From positions 62,001 to 126,000 of the forward strand of contig NZ_JAUXPI010000047.1 of NCBI RefSeq assembly GCF_030684035.1: a stretch of DNA of 64,000 nucleotides. The letters run 5' to 3'. This document shows positions 17,716-27,300 of this stretch, one piece after another; position 1 is the first letter of the stretch, and every line of letters begins with the position of its first letter. The position numbers and the translations under genes are program-made. The DNA comes from Phaeovulum sp. Lineage in GTDB: Bacteria; Pseudomonadota; Alphaproteobacteria; Rhodobacterales; Rhodobacteraceae. The notes below the pieces were generated by a model, which ran no database searches, was not told where the DNA came from, and saw nothing but the letters and a program-made list of their open reading frames with translations.

Positions 17716-18996
17716 TCAGTCCCAGGGTTCGGTTGATATGCCCTCGGCCTGCGCCCGCTTCAGCCGGGGCGGAACCGGGGTAAATGCCCCGAAGGGCCGG
17801 GCCAGACCGGCTTCGAGCAGTCGCACGAAACCGTTGACCGCCGCTGCCCGGCCCTGCGGCGAAAAGAACTCGCCGCGCACATGCACGGCGGCAGCCATCA
17901 GCCGCACCAGCGCCGCGACCCCCTCGCAGTCCGGCCGTTCGGGGGCGGACCAGAAGCTGTCGAGCGGGCCTTGATGGGTGAGCCCGGCAATATCAAAGCT
18001 GGCAATCCCCATGCATTTGACCGGGCAGGCGGCTTGCAGCGCGTGCAGCCCAACGGTGCTGTTTACCACGACGCACCCCGCCGCCCTGCCGAGCAGCGCC
18101 GCAAGATCGCCGCCATCGAGAAAATCGACCCGAGCGCCAATTCCTGCCGCAGCCGCCTCGGTGCGCACCACGCGCGCCCAGTTGGTCAGGCCGTTGTCCA
18201 TCGGGTGCAGCTTGACCACCAGCCGCGCCGTTCCGGGTGCGTGCTTGGCGAATGAGCCGAGCACTTCGCGCACGAAATCGCGCATGTCACGGTAGCGCGA
18301 ATTGTGCCGGATCTGGTAATCGCCCTGCATCTGCAACGCGAGCAGAAAAAATGGCGCGTCGTCGGCCAGCCTTGCCGCCACCAACGCGCGCGCCGGAGCG
18401 GCCGCCCGCCGCCCGCGCCACTGCCGCGGCAGATAGGCGAGATATTCGAGCAGCGGCACATGCGCGCGGTCCGCCACGAAACGCGGATGCAGCGGCCAGA
18501 GCAGGAAGTTGCCAAGGTTATAGGCCACCTCCTGCAACGCCTCCTGCCAGAACGGGTGAATGTAAAGCCGCGTCATGTCAGGCGGCGGCAGGGCCGTGGT
18601 CGCCGCGAGAATGACCGCGAGCTGATCGGGAAAATGCGAAAACGCCGACTGGCCTCCCTCCTCGACCAAAATCCAGTCGGGCCGCAGATAGCCGAATTCA
18701 TGCGAGACCGAGATCACGCCAAGCCGCTGCGCAGCGCGCTGGGCGGCCAGATGGTAGGGGTGGCGGTCGGCGAAATAGACCAGATGGGTGATTGCCTCGC
18801 GCCGCATCAGCGCCTCGACTTCGACCTCCCAGCGGGTCAGGCTGCCGCGAAAGAACGAACATTCCGGCCCACGCCAAAAGAGCCAGTCACCGACGCAGAA
18901 GTTGATGCGCTGCACATGGTGCCCCCGCGCCATCAAGGCGCGGCCAAGATCGCGGGCAAAAAACGACGGGTGGCCCTGCAGGAACAAGATTCTCAT
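17716..18996 (-). CDS. kpsS: capsule polysaccharide export protein KpsS/LipB (Kdo transferase family)
   Basis: A 426-residue protein resembling E. coli KpsS over its length: LFLQGHPSFF at the start, FGYLRPDWILVEEGG, QMQGDYQIRHNSRY, VVKLHPMDNG, VVVNSTVGLHALQAACPVKCMG and GLTHQGPLDSFW. KpsS adds the first beta-Kdo to the lyso-phosphatidylglycerol anchor of group 2 capsules, with KpsC extending it. No KpsC gene is in this window. ATG 18996 (MRILFLQG) is preferred over the upstream start at 19011. It is divergent from the methyltransferase gene and lies in a different transcription unit from the ABC exporter. Confidence 0.9.
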   Translation of the reverse strand: MRILFLQGHPSFFARDLGRALMARGHHVQRINFCVGDWLFWRGPECSFFRGSLTRWEVEVEALMRREAITHLVYFADRHPYHLAAQRAAQRLGVISVSHEFGYLRPDWILVEEGGQSAFSHFPDQLAVILAATTALPPPDMTRLYIHPFWQEALQEVAYNLGNFLLWPLHPRFVADRAHVPLLEYLAYLPRQWRGRRAAAPARALVAARLADDAPFFLLALQMQGDYQIRHNSRYRDMRDFVREVLGSFAKHAPGTARLVVKLHPMDNGLTNWARVVRTEAAAAGIGARVDFLDGGDLAALLGRAAGCVVVNSTVGLHALQAACPVKCMGIASFDIAGLTHQGPLDSFWSAPERPDCEGVAALVRLMAAAVHVRGEFFSPQGRAAAVNGFVRLLEAGLARPFGAFTPVPPRLKRAQAEGISTEPWD

Positions 18997-19103
18997 GCCG
19001 CCCGCCGCCATTGCTGCCGCTGGCCGAGTGTGGTCTTTGGACGAAGACCCCGCCGTATTCTGGCGGGGTAGCGCGCGGTTGAAACGACGAGGGGCACGAT
19101 TTC

Positions 19104-19940
19104 ATGCCAGATCTGGTTCGCATTCGCCATTCCGGGGCCGCCGCGCCGATCCGCATCGCGCTGCATCTTTTCGACCTTGCGGCCTACGAGGTGCTTTACC
19201 GCTTTTCGCCGGTGCGCAATCACCTCTTTTTCAACGGCGGCTACCTGCCGCTGGCTGCCGACATGGTCGCCTGCCCCGCGGTCGCGGGCGAGGAACCGAA
19301 TGCGATGATGTATCACCTTCTCTTGCGCAGCATGGTCGCTGACCTTGACCCAAGACCCGCGGCACTGGTCGATGTCGGCTGTGGTCAGGGCGGCGGGCTG
19401 CTTTATGCCCATTGCCTCTATCCGGTGGCGGAACTGGCGGGAACCGACCGCAACGGCACCGTCACCCGCCTTGCCAGGCGCAACCTTGCCGGGGTGCCGG
19501 GGTGCCGCTTTGTAAAGGGCGGCGGCAAGGACGAGATCGCCTTTGCCGACGCCAGCTTCGATTTCGTGCTGAGCGTCGGCGCGCCCACCTATTTCGGCCT
19601 GACCCGCTTTGTGGCCGAAGCCGCAAGGGTCTGCCGCCCAGGCGGAATCATCGCTTTTTCCGGCGGCTACCGGCAAGGTGAGCACGCGGTGATCGAGGCC
19701 GAGTTGCGCTCGGCGGCGCAGGACCGGGGTTTGCGCTTCATCCGCTATGCCAACATCACGCCACACACGTTCGCCGCGCTTGAGGCCGACATTCCACGCC
19801 GGATCGAAAAGCTGAAGCGTGTGCCCTGGCCGTTTCGGGCCTACGGCTGGAAATGGGCCGACATGCCCGGCAGCGCCGAATACGAGGAATATGTGACCGG
19901 CAAGCGGGCCGATTTTGCTGCGGTCCTCTGCAAGCCCTGA
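19104..19940 (+). CDS. class I SAM-dependent methyltransferase
   Basis: A 278-residue methyltransferase. SAM-binding motif I is VDVGCGQGGGLLYA near residue 88, followed by the acidic residue in AGTDRNG, motif II DASFDFVLSVGAPTYF near 150, and motif III RVCRPGGIIAFSGGY near 172. The N-terminal NHLFFNGGYLP segment resembles lipid- and polyketide-modifying methyltransferases. It lies between kpsS (divergent) and the galactofuranosyltransferase (convergent), so a role in O-methylating the sugar or the polyketide lipid is plausible but unproven. Confidence 0.85.
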   Translation: MPDLVRIRHSGAAAPIRIALHLFDLAAYEVLYRFSPVRNHLFFNGGYLPLAADMVACPAVAGEEPNAMMYHLLLRSMVADLDPRPAALVDVGCGQGGGLLYAHCLYPVAELAGTDRNGTVTRLARRNLAGVPGCRFVKGGGKDEIAFADASFDFVLSVGAPTYFGLTRFVAEAARVCRPGGIIAFSGGYRQGEHAVIEAELRSAAQDRGLRFIRYANITPHTFAALEADIPRRIEKLKRVPWPFRAYGWKWADMPGSAEYEEYVTGKRADFAAVLCKP

Positions 19941-19969
19941 TCGCCGCCTTATCGCGGTCATTCGCGCGG

Positions 19970-21796
19970 TCATTCGCGCGCGCGGGCAAATTCCCGCTCC
20001 CAATGCGCGGGGGCGCGCAGGCTATCGATCGCGCCAAGCCAGCGCCGCGCGGCGGCGCGGCGGCAAAGGCCGTAGCGAAGCGCCAGCCAGAGCGCCTGCA
20101 CGGTCATCGCCACCAGCCGCAAACGCCTTGGGCGCAGCACCAGACAGTGCTCGGCTCCCGGACCCGTCGCCAGCAGGTAGGAATGCCCGAGGGTGTTTTC
20201 CGGCAGCGGCTGACCCTTGACCAGCAACTGCGGCGCGCGCGCCGTGGGCCAAAGCAGGATGCGCCAGAACAGCCGGAAGTAAAGCACCGCCTGGCGCAGC
20301 ACCGAGGGGTCGGCCTGCGCGGCCGGGGCGAGCGTGAGCGACGCCTGCACCACGCCCTTGCGCAGCACAGGTGGCGGCACGGCGTTGATCTGATCGCAGA
20401 GCCGCAGATGCCGGCTCAGGCCGTCGGGCCCCAGCGCGGCATCCGGCCCGGCCAGAAAATCGTCGAGCGCGATCATGCTTGACAGCGCGGCGCGGTAGCG
20501 GTGCACCAGCAGCCCATGCATCACCCAGCCCAGCACGAAAACCGGGCCGGGCAGGTTGGACACATTCGGGTGGCTTGCGGCGTTGATCAGCATGTTGCGC
20601 AGATCATAGTAACTGATCTGCCCTGCATGCTTGTAGCGAAACGACGAATGCCAGACCCCAAGCCCCGGCAAGGGCACGATTTCAATGCCCGCCTCACCCA
20701 GACGGCAGCCATATTCGATATCGTCGCCATGCAGGAATACCGGCGCGGGCAGGCCGCAGCGCGCGATTGCCGCCATCGGCATCAGGCAAAACCACCAGGC
20801 GTTGTAATCGACCGTAAAGCTCTGGTCCCAGATTTCCAAGGTGGCGGGCTCGGCAAGGTCGGCGTCGCGGCCAAGGGTTCGGGTCATCCAGTCCGGCCCA
20901 AGCAGGCCACCCACTTCCTGCAAGCGGGTGCGCGATTCAAGCTCGATCGCCTGGCCGCCGATCACGCAAGCAGGCACCGCATAGCTGGCAAAGGTTTTGG
21001 CGCGCAGCACGATGCGGGGATCAAGCTCGATGTCGTCATCCATGATGAGAAGATGGGTTGGCTGCTCGGCGCTGCCGGAGGCCTCCAGCATGGCGCGGCA
21101 AAAACCCCCGGTGCCGCCAAGATTGGCCTGCTCGATCACCGAGAATGCCGGGTGGCGCAGCCGCTCCAGAAGCCTCGGGCGATGAAAGCTTCGACCCTGG
21201 TTGACCACATGGACCCTCGCCAGATCGGCGCTCTCAAGCAACGCGTGCAGAATCTCGACGGTTTTCTCGAAATGGATTTCGCGCTCGAAGGTGCAAAGCC
21301 CGACAGATAGCGTGACCGGGTTTGGCGGCGCGAGGTCGGTGACATAGGCGAGGCTTTCGATCACCGTGCCGGGCGGGGCCTCGACCTCAAGGTGAATTCG
21401 CCCGATCGCTGCGGTGCCCGGCGCGTCTTTGCGCGCCCAGACCCAGTGCAGCGCCTCGTGCCGCTGCCCTTCGTGGTGCCAGCTTGCCAGGGTTTCGCTG
21501 CCCCCGCCCGGCAGATGCGCCACCGCCCGGAGCGCCAGCGGCCCCAGCGCAATGCAAGCCACCCCTAGCCGGGCAATCGGCGTGCGGGCGCGCCAGAAAT
21601 CGAGGAAGAAGGCGTTGAAGTAGGAATCGGTGCTCAGAACACCGCCTTCGGGCAGGACCAAAGCACCCGCCGCACCGGTTTCGACCCGCGCCGAGGTGGC
21701 GGCGAAATAAAGCGCGTCCGGTGCCCCGGGATGCGCCGAGAGCACGGCTTGCAGCACCTCCACCGCAGGGCTTGCAGGTGCGTCAGATCGGGGCAT
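19970..21796 (-). CDS. GlfT2-like galactofuranosyltransferase (GT2 family)
   Basis: A 608-residue glycosyltransferase like mycobacterial GlfT2, which polymerises galactofuranose from UDP-Galf. An N-terminal beta-sandwich-like part (to about residue 160) precedes the GT-A domain. This holds the metal motif DDD at 253-255 (IMDDDIELD), WWF near 334, HGDDIEYGCR at 356-365 with the catalytic acid, and VWHSSFRYKH at 381-390. A helical C-terminal region follows. ATG 21796 overlaps the end of glf by 14 bases, coupling it to UDP-Galf production. A 12-base tandem duplication (19953-19976) spans its stop codon without effect. Sugar number and acceptor cannot be read from sequence. Confidence 0.88.
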   Translation of the reverse strand: MPRSDAPASPAVEVLQAVLSAHPGAPDALYFAATSARVETGAAGALVLPEGGVLSTDSYFNAFFLDFWRARTPIARLGVACIALGPLALRAVAHLPGGGSETLASWHHEGQRHEALHWVWARKDAPGTAAIGRIHLEVEAPPGTVIESLAYVTDLAPPNPVTLSVGLCTFEREIHFEKTVEILHALLESADLARVHVVNQGRSFHRPRLLERLRHPAFSVIEQANLGGTGGFCRAMLEASGSAEQPTHLLIMDDDIELDPRIVLRAKTFASYAVPACVIGGQAIELESRTRLQEVGGLLGPDWMTRTLGRDADLAEPATLEIWDQSFTVDYNAWWFCLMPMAAIARCGLPAPVFLHGDDIEYGCRLGEAGIEIVPLPGLGVWHSSFRYKHAGQISYYDLRNMLINAASHPNVSNLPGPVFVLGWVMHGLLVHRYRAALSSMIALDDFLAGPDAALGPDGLSRHLRLCDQINAVPPPVLRKGVVQASLTLAPAAQADPSVLRQAVLYFRLFWRILLWPTARAPQLLVKGQPLPENTLGHSYLLATGPGAEHCLVLRPRRLRLVAMTVQALWLALRYGLCRRAAARRWLGAIDSLRAPAHWEREFARARE

Positions 21797-22931
21797 GAAC
21801 GAAAACCGGGGGCGGCGCGCCCGCCGCAAGACTGGTGTTGAGCGCGGCGGCGGTTTCAAGCGCGCGCGCCACGCAAACATCCATGTCGATGTAGCTGTAG
21901 GTGCCGAGCCGCCCGACAAAGGTTACACCACTGTCTGCGCGCGCACGGGCCACATAGCGCGCCAGTCTGTGCTGATCGCCCACCAGATGCAGCGGGTAAT
22001 AGGGCGTGTCACCGGGCCCGGCATCGCGGCTGAATTCACGAAAGCAGACCGAGCGCGCCGGTGCGGGTTCCCAGGGCGCGAAATGGCGATGTTCGGTGAT
22101 CCGCGTGAAGGGCACCTCGGCATCGCAGAAATTCATCACCGCCACCCCCTGATAATCGCCCGCAAACTCGAACCTCTCGAATTCGAGCGTGCGATACGAG
22201 AGCGGTCCGAATTCGTTGCGGTAGTAGCGATCGAGCGGGCCTGACCAGACGGTGTGATCGAAACCATCCGCTGGCGCCTCGGCGGTTTGGCCAAGGCAGA
22301 GCGCGATGTTGCGGTGGTCAAGCATCCGCGCCACGAGGTCGGTGTAGCCCGCCCGTGGAATTGCCTGAAAGCGATGCGAGAAATAGTCGCTTTCATAGGT
22401 AAAGCGCAACGGCAACCGCTTGAGGATGCTGGCCGGAAGCGCGCGCGGCTCGACCCCCCATTGCTTGCGCGTGTAGCCCTCGAAAAACGCGCGGTAAAGT
22501 GCTTCGCCCATGCCTGCAAGTGCCGCTTCTTCCATGTTGCGCGCGCCTTCGGGTGGCGGTGGCAAGGCGCGTTCGGCCAGAAAGGCGCGCGCCTCGTCGG
22601 GCGAAAGCGCGGTATCGAAGAACTGGTTGAGGGTCAGCAGGTTCATTGGCAGCGCGAACGCCCGCGCGCCGACCCGCGCCACTACCCGGTGCCGGAACGG
22701 CATCATCTGGGCAAAGCGGCAAAGATAGGCCCAGACCACCTCGTTATCGGTGTGCAGGATATGTGGTCCGTGCAGGTGCAGCATGACGCCCGTCGCCGGG
22801 TCGCGCTCGGTTCGGCAGTTGCCTGCCACCGCCGGGCGCTCATCCAGCACGGTTACGGCATGGCCAGCCTCGGCCAGTTCGCGCGCGATCACCGCGCCGC
22901 TGAAACCGGCACCTACGACGCGGATCCTCAT
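21783..22931 (-). CDS. glf: UDP-galactopyranose mutase
   Basis: A 382-residue flavoprotein that converts UDP-galactopyranose to UDP-galactofuranose. The N-terminal FAD motif VVGAGFSGAVIARELA is at residues 5-20, then GNCRTERD, the conserved GPHILHTDNEVVWAYL and FALPMNLLTLNQFF, and the C-terminal YSYIDMD with RALETA. These are all typical Glf features. ATG 22931 is chosen over GTG 22949. It sits 37 bases after the alpha-oxoamine synthase gene in the same orientation and overlaps the galactofuranosyltransferase, so PKS, oxoamine synthase, glf and glfT2-like genes probably form one transcript. Confidence 0.95.
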   Translation of the reverse strand: MRIRVVGAGFSGAVIARELAEAGHAVTVLDERPAVAGNCRTERDPATGVMLHLHGPHILHTDNEVVWAYLCRFAQMMPFRHRVVARVGARAFALPMNLLTLNQFFDTALSPDEARAFLAERALPPPPEGARNMEEAALAGMGEALYRAFFEGYTRKQWGVEPRALPASILKRLPLRFTYESDYFSHRFQAIPRAGYTDLVARMLDHRNIALCLGQTAEAPADGFDHTVWSGPLDRYYRNEFGPLSYRTLEFERFEFAGDYQGVAVMNFCDAEVPFTRITEHRHFAPWEPAPARSVCFREFSRDAGPGDTPYYPLHLVGDQHRLARYVARARADSGVTFVGRLGTYSYIDMDVCVARALETAAALNTSLAAGAPPPVFVHAPI

Positions 22932-22968
22932 TGTGGCGCGCCCTTGCAAGAACCTCTTTCCCGGCGCG

Positions 22969-24324
22969 TCATAGATTCAGCAGCGCCAGCGGAATCGCCG
23001 TTCCGAACTGGTCATCGCGCAGCTTCTGCAATTCCTCGGCCGTGGCCTCTACGGCGGCTCTGATCAGCGCCGCATCATGCAGTGCGGTGAGAAAAAAGCG
23101 CAAACGCGCGCCCTGCATCGGCACCGCCGGAAAGATCACCGGCAGCGCATTGATACCGCGCGCCAGCAGCCGTTCGGAAAGCTTGGCAGCCACAAGGGAA
23201 TCGCCCACCATGATCGGCACGATCGAAAACGGTTCGGCGGCCCCGGTATCGAGCCCGGCGGCGCGGGCGGACCTGATGAAGAGCGCGGTGTTGTCCTGCA
23301 ATTTGCGCACCCGCCAAGGCTCTGCCTCCAGCAGTTCCAGCGCGGTGAGCGCCGAGGCCGCAAGCGCAGGCGCAAGTGCCACCGAATAGACGTAGCCCGA
23401 GGCATGCGCCATCAAGAGATCGATCAGCGCAGCGCTGCCCGCGATATAGCCGCCGGTTGACGCAAGTGTTTTCGAGAGCGTTCCCATCCAGATATCGACC
23501 TCGGTCGGGTCGACACCTGTGTGCTCGAACACGCCCTTGCCGGTGGCCCCGACACAGCCCAGCGCATGGGCCTCGTCCACCATCAGCCAGCAGCCGTATT
23601 TGCGTTTCAGCGCAACCAGTTGCGCCAGAGGGGCGGTGTCTCCGTCCATCGAGTAATGGCCTTCGACCACGATCAGCGCGTTGCGGTAGCGCGCCCGGTT
23701 CTCGATCAGCAGGGCTTCGAGCGCGGCCATCGAGTTATGCGCAAAACTGCGCCGCGCCGCGCCGGAAAGCCTGGCCCCAACCTGAATGCTGTTGTGCACG
23801 AGCGTGTCCTGCACGATCAGGTCGCCCTCGGTCATCAGGCAGCCGATGGTCGAGACATTGGTGGAATGGCCGCTGACAAAGCAGATCGCCGCCGCCGCCC
23901 CATAGTGCCGCGCCAGCGCCGCTTCGAGCCCGAGGTGCACCGGGCGCGCGCCTGATACGAGGCGGCTGCCCGAAGGCGAAACGCCGTAGCGGTCAATCGC
24001 TTCCTTGGCGGCCGCTGCGGTGCGCGGGTCGGCGTTCAGCCCGACGTAATCGTAGGAGGCGAAATTGATCGTCTCGCGCCCGTCGATCACCGTCTGCGCG
24101 GTCGCGTGGCCGTCATGCAGGCGAAAATAGGGGTTGGCGACGCCCATTGCCGATCCGGCCATGCGCATGCGCTCGATATTGCGGTAATCGGCGAGCTGCG
24201 CGAAATTCGCCGCCTCCGGCCAGCCATCGCCACCCACCGCAGGTTCTGCGCGGCCGGGGCGGTGCCCTGCGGCGGCCCGTGCGGCGGCGATGGCGCGTGC
24301 CTTGGGGTCGTTTCGGGAATTCAT
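22969..24324 (-). CDS. alpha-oxoamine synthase (SPT/AONS family), predicted to off-load the PKS chain onto an amino acid
   Basis: A 451-residue PLP enzyme of the family containing serine palmitoyltransferase, AONS and KBL. These enzymes decarboxylatively condense an amino acid with an acyl thioester to give an alpha-amino ketone. NFASYDYVGL is at 87-96, DEAH (PLP-contacting Asp and His) at 250-253, and the PLP lysine is K285 in GTLSKTLASTGGY, a motif closer to serine palmitoyltransferases (GTFSKS) than to KBL. It has a roughly 60-residue N-terminal extension. Its ATG overlaps the PKS stop (ATGA). The PKS lacks a thioesterase, so this enzyme is the likely chain-release step. The amino-acid substrate is unknown. 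Confidence 0.88.
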   Translation of the reverse strand: MNSRNDPKARAIAAARAAAGHRPGRAEPAVGGDGWPEAANFAQLADYRNIERMRMAGSAMGVANPYFRLHDGHATAQTVIDGRETINFASYDYVGLNADPRTAAAAKEAIDRYGVSPSGSRLVSGARPVHLGLEAALARHYGAAAAICFVSGHSTNVSTIGCLMTEGDLIVQDTLVHNSIQVGARLSGAARRSFAHNSMAALEALLIENRARYRNALIVVEGHYSMDGDTAPLAQLVALKRKYGCWLMVDEAHALGCVGATGKGVFEHTGVDPTEVDIWMGTLSKTLASTGGYIAGSAALIDLLMAHASGYVYSVALAPALAASALTALELLEAEPWRVRKLQDNTALFIRSARAAGLDTGAAEPFSIVPIMVGDSLVAAKLSERLLARGINALPVIFPAVPMQGARLRFFLTALHDAALIRAAVEATAEELQKLRDDQFGTAIPLALLNL

Positions 24325-27300
24325 TCTGCCGCCCGCTCGGTTTGCAGCATGTCTTCATGTGCCAGCGACAGGTGTTGCAGGGCGAGCCGGGCATCGTCGC
24401 TGTGCAGCCCCGCATCCTCCGGGGTACCGTGCAGGTGGGAAATGATGCGCAGGGCAACCTCGCTGATGCTGACCGCCTCGGAAACCGAGGTCACCGGGAT
24501 ATCATCGCCAAGGCCGTCTTGCAGGGTCAGCGCAAGTTCGACGCCCATCAGGGAATCGATGCCGAGCTCATTCATCGGTTTGTGCAGGCTGACCGATTTT
24601 TCGGCGATTTGCAGGATATGCGCGATCTTTTCGACAAGGTAATTTGTCAGCTTTTCCTCGGCCCGCGCAGCAGGCAGGCCAAGCAGGGTGGCGCGCAGAT
24701 CCTCTTCGCCGGTTTCGGCCTCGCTGCGCTGGCCGAGCAGTTTGAGCAGCCGGAAGGCGGGTGCGGCAAGCGTTCTGAGCGTGGCCGCAGGTGTGTTCCA
24801 CGACATGGGCGAAACATGCACCACGGGTGCCGCGGCGGAGCCGAGCGCCAGAAGCCGCTCCAGCACCCGGGTAAGTTGCAGGCTGGTGAAATCGATGTTG
24901 CCTGACATCCGCTTGACCAGCAGCGCCTTTTCGGTGTTGCGCGAAAGATAGCCCACGTCGCTGACCGGACCCCAACCGACGGCAAGTCCCGGCAGGCCCT
25001 CGGCGCGACGGCTCTGGGCGAGGCCTTCCAGAAACCCGTTGGCGGCAACATAGCTCGCCTGGCCGTGGTTGCCGATCAGCGTGGCGATTGAGGAGAAAAG
25101 CACGAAATGCCCGAGATTGTCGCCCCGGGTCAACCGGTCGAGGTTGGCCGCGCCCGCGATCTTGGCGGGAAGTGTGCGCGCCAGCACCTCGGGGGTCAGC
25201 GCCGAAAGTGGCATGTCTTCCAGCACCATCGCAGAATGGATCACCCCGGCAATCGGGCGGCGGGCGCGCAGCCGGGTCAACGCCTGATCGAGTGCCGCCG
25301 CATCGGCCACATCGCAACCGATGACTTCGATCTCCACCCCATCGGCGCGCCAGTGCCCGATGCGCGCCGCGACTTCGGGAGAAGGCTCGGCCCGCCGCCC
25401 AAGGAGTGCGAGCACCCGCGCGCCCCCGGCAACCAGCCAATCGGCGATTTCAAACCCGAGCCCGCCAAGCCCTCCGACCACCAATTGCGTGGCGTTGCGG
25501 TCAAAAGGCGCGGCCCCAGTGTCGGCCAGGGCTGCGTCAAGCGCCAGCTTCTGCGGCGGGCGCACCAGGATCTTGCCGATATGGCCAGACTTCTGCATCA
25601 GCCGGAAGGCACTCACCACCTCGGCACCTTCAAAGGCGCGGAACGGCAGGGCACGGAATGAACCCTTGCCGAATTCCGCCAGCATGTCGGCATAGATCGC
25701 CCGAGCCTGCGCGGGGCGCAAAGCCATCAGTTCGTCAACGTCAATGCCGTGATAGGCGATGTTCTTTTTGAGCGGGCGCAGGCCGACCGCGGTGTTGGCG
25801 TAGAAATCCTGTTTGCCGAGTTCCAGAAAGCGACCGAAAGGCGCGAGGCAATTCAGGCTGCGCTCCATCGCCGCACCAGCAAGGCCGTTAAGCACCACAT
25901 CGACGCCGCGATTGCCGGTAAGCTGCATCACCGCCTCGGCAAAGCCCAGCGAGCGGCTGTCGAGCACATGCTCCGCCCCGGCGGCCTGAAGGAACGACCG
26001 CTTCACCGGCGAACCTGCGGTGGCGATCACCCGCGCCCCGAAATGCCGCGCGATCTGCACTGCGGCCAGCCCGACCCCGCCCGCGCCGCCGTGGATCAGC
26101 ACCCATTCGCCGGGTTTCAGCGCCGCCAGTGTGATCAGCGCATACCACGCGGTGAAAAAGGTTACCGGCACCGTCGCCGCTGCCTCAAGATCGAGGCCAT
26201 CGGGAAGCTGCGTCGCCATGGCCTCAGGAACCACCAGATGCGAGGCGAAGCTTTGCGGGCCAAAGCCAAGCACCCGGTCACCGGGCCGGAGCGTGGTCAC
26301 GCCGGGGCCGGCGCGCAGCACGGTGCCAGCGCATTCGATGCCAAGTGTCGGCCCGGCGAAGCCGTTTTCAAGCGCCTCTTCGGGCAAAAGACCCATCGCC
26401 CACATCACGTCGCGGTAGTTGAGCCCGCTTGCCGCAACCTCGATTTCAACCTCGCCCGCGCCCGGAGTGCGGCGCGGCTGCGCAACCCAACGCAGATCAT
26501 CAAGCTTGCCCGACGCGGGCACTTCAAGCACCTGCCGCATCGCCGTAGCTGCAATTTCGCCCCGCTGCACGCCCGGCCCGTGGATGACGCGAAGCGCGGC
26601 ATGGCCCTCGACGCTAAGCACCAATTCGGTTTCTCCGTCCGTCGCGGCCTCGCGTTCGGCAATGCGCCGTGCCGCGGCTTCGGGGCCAAGGTCGGGGGCG
26701 ATATCGTAACAAACCACGCTCACCGCCGGGTATTCATTCGCCACCGTGCGCAGCAGCGCCCAAAGCGCGGTCTGGCACGGATCGACCGCGCCGCCGCCTT
26801 GCCCGGTGCCGCCGGGCACCAACGCCACCAGCCTTCCGCCTTCCGCCGCGAGTGTCGGCATCAACTCTTTCAGCGCCAGCAACCGTGCGGCGGTAAGGCG
26901 CTGCGGATCATCGGCCCCGGCACCCCGCCGGAAATACGCATAAAGCCGCGGCACCGACCCCTCGGCACGGGCGAATTGCATGCCGGGCGGCGGCGCTTCG
27001 CCTGTTTCTGTATGAGCGCCCTCGTCGAGCAGCCGGGCGATGAGATCGGCATGTTCGGGTTCGGGCGCGGGCAGGGCGGCGAGCCGCAACGCACTGCGCG
27101 CCAAGAGCACGCTTGCCGCGGCGCAGCCTTCGGCAAGCGGCGTCGTTTCGACCTCGGTCAACCCCGCCCGACGGGCTAGCGACCTCAGATCATCGGGGCC
27201 GTAGCGCCGCGAAACCGGGTCAGAAGGTTTGGCAGAGGCTACGAACCAGTCGGGGCCGAGGCCGAACACCAGATCGGCGAAATCCGAAGGCGCAGGTTCG

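Noticed and set aside
19953-19976. Two tandem copies of CGCGGTCATTCG
   Set aside because: It only duplicates 12 bases around the stop of the galactofuranosyltransferase and leaves an in-frame stop; no sign of wider function.
25749-27179. A 476-codon plus-strand frame inside the PKS gene, and several similar ones at 20.5-31 kb
   Set aside because: They lie antisense to intact PKS domains, have biased composition and lack ribosome sites.
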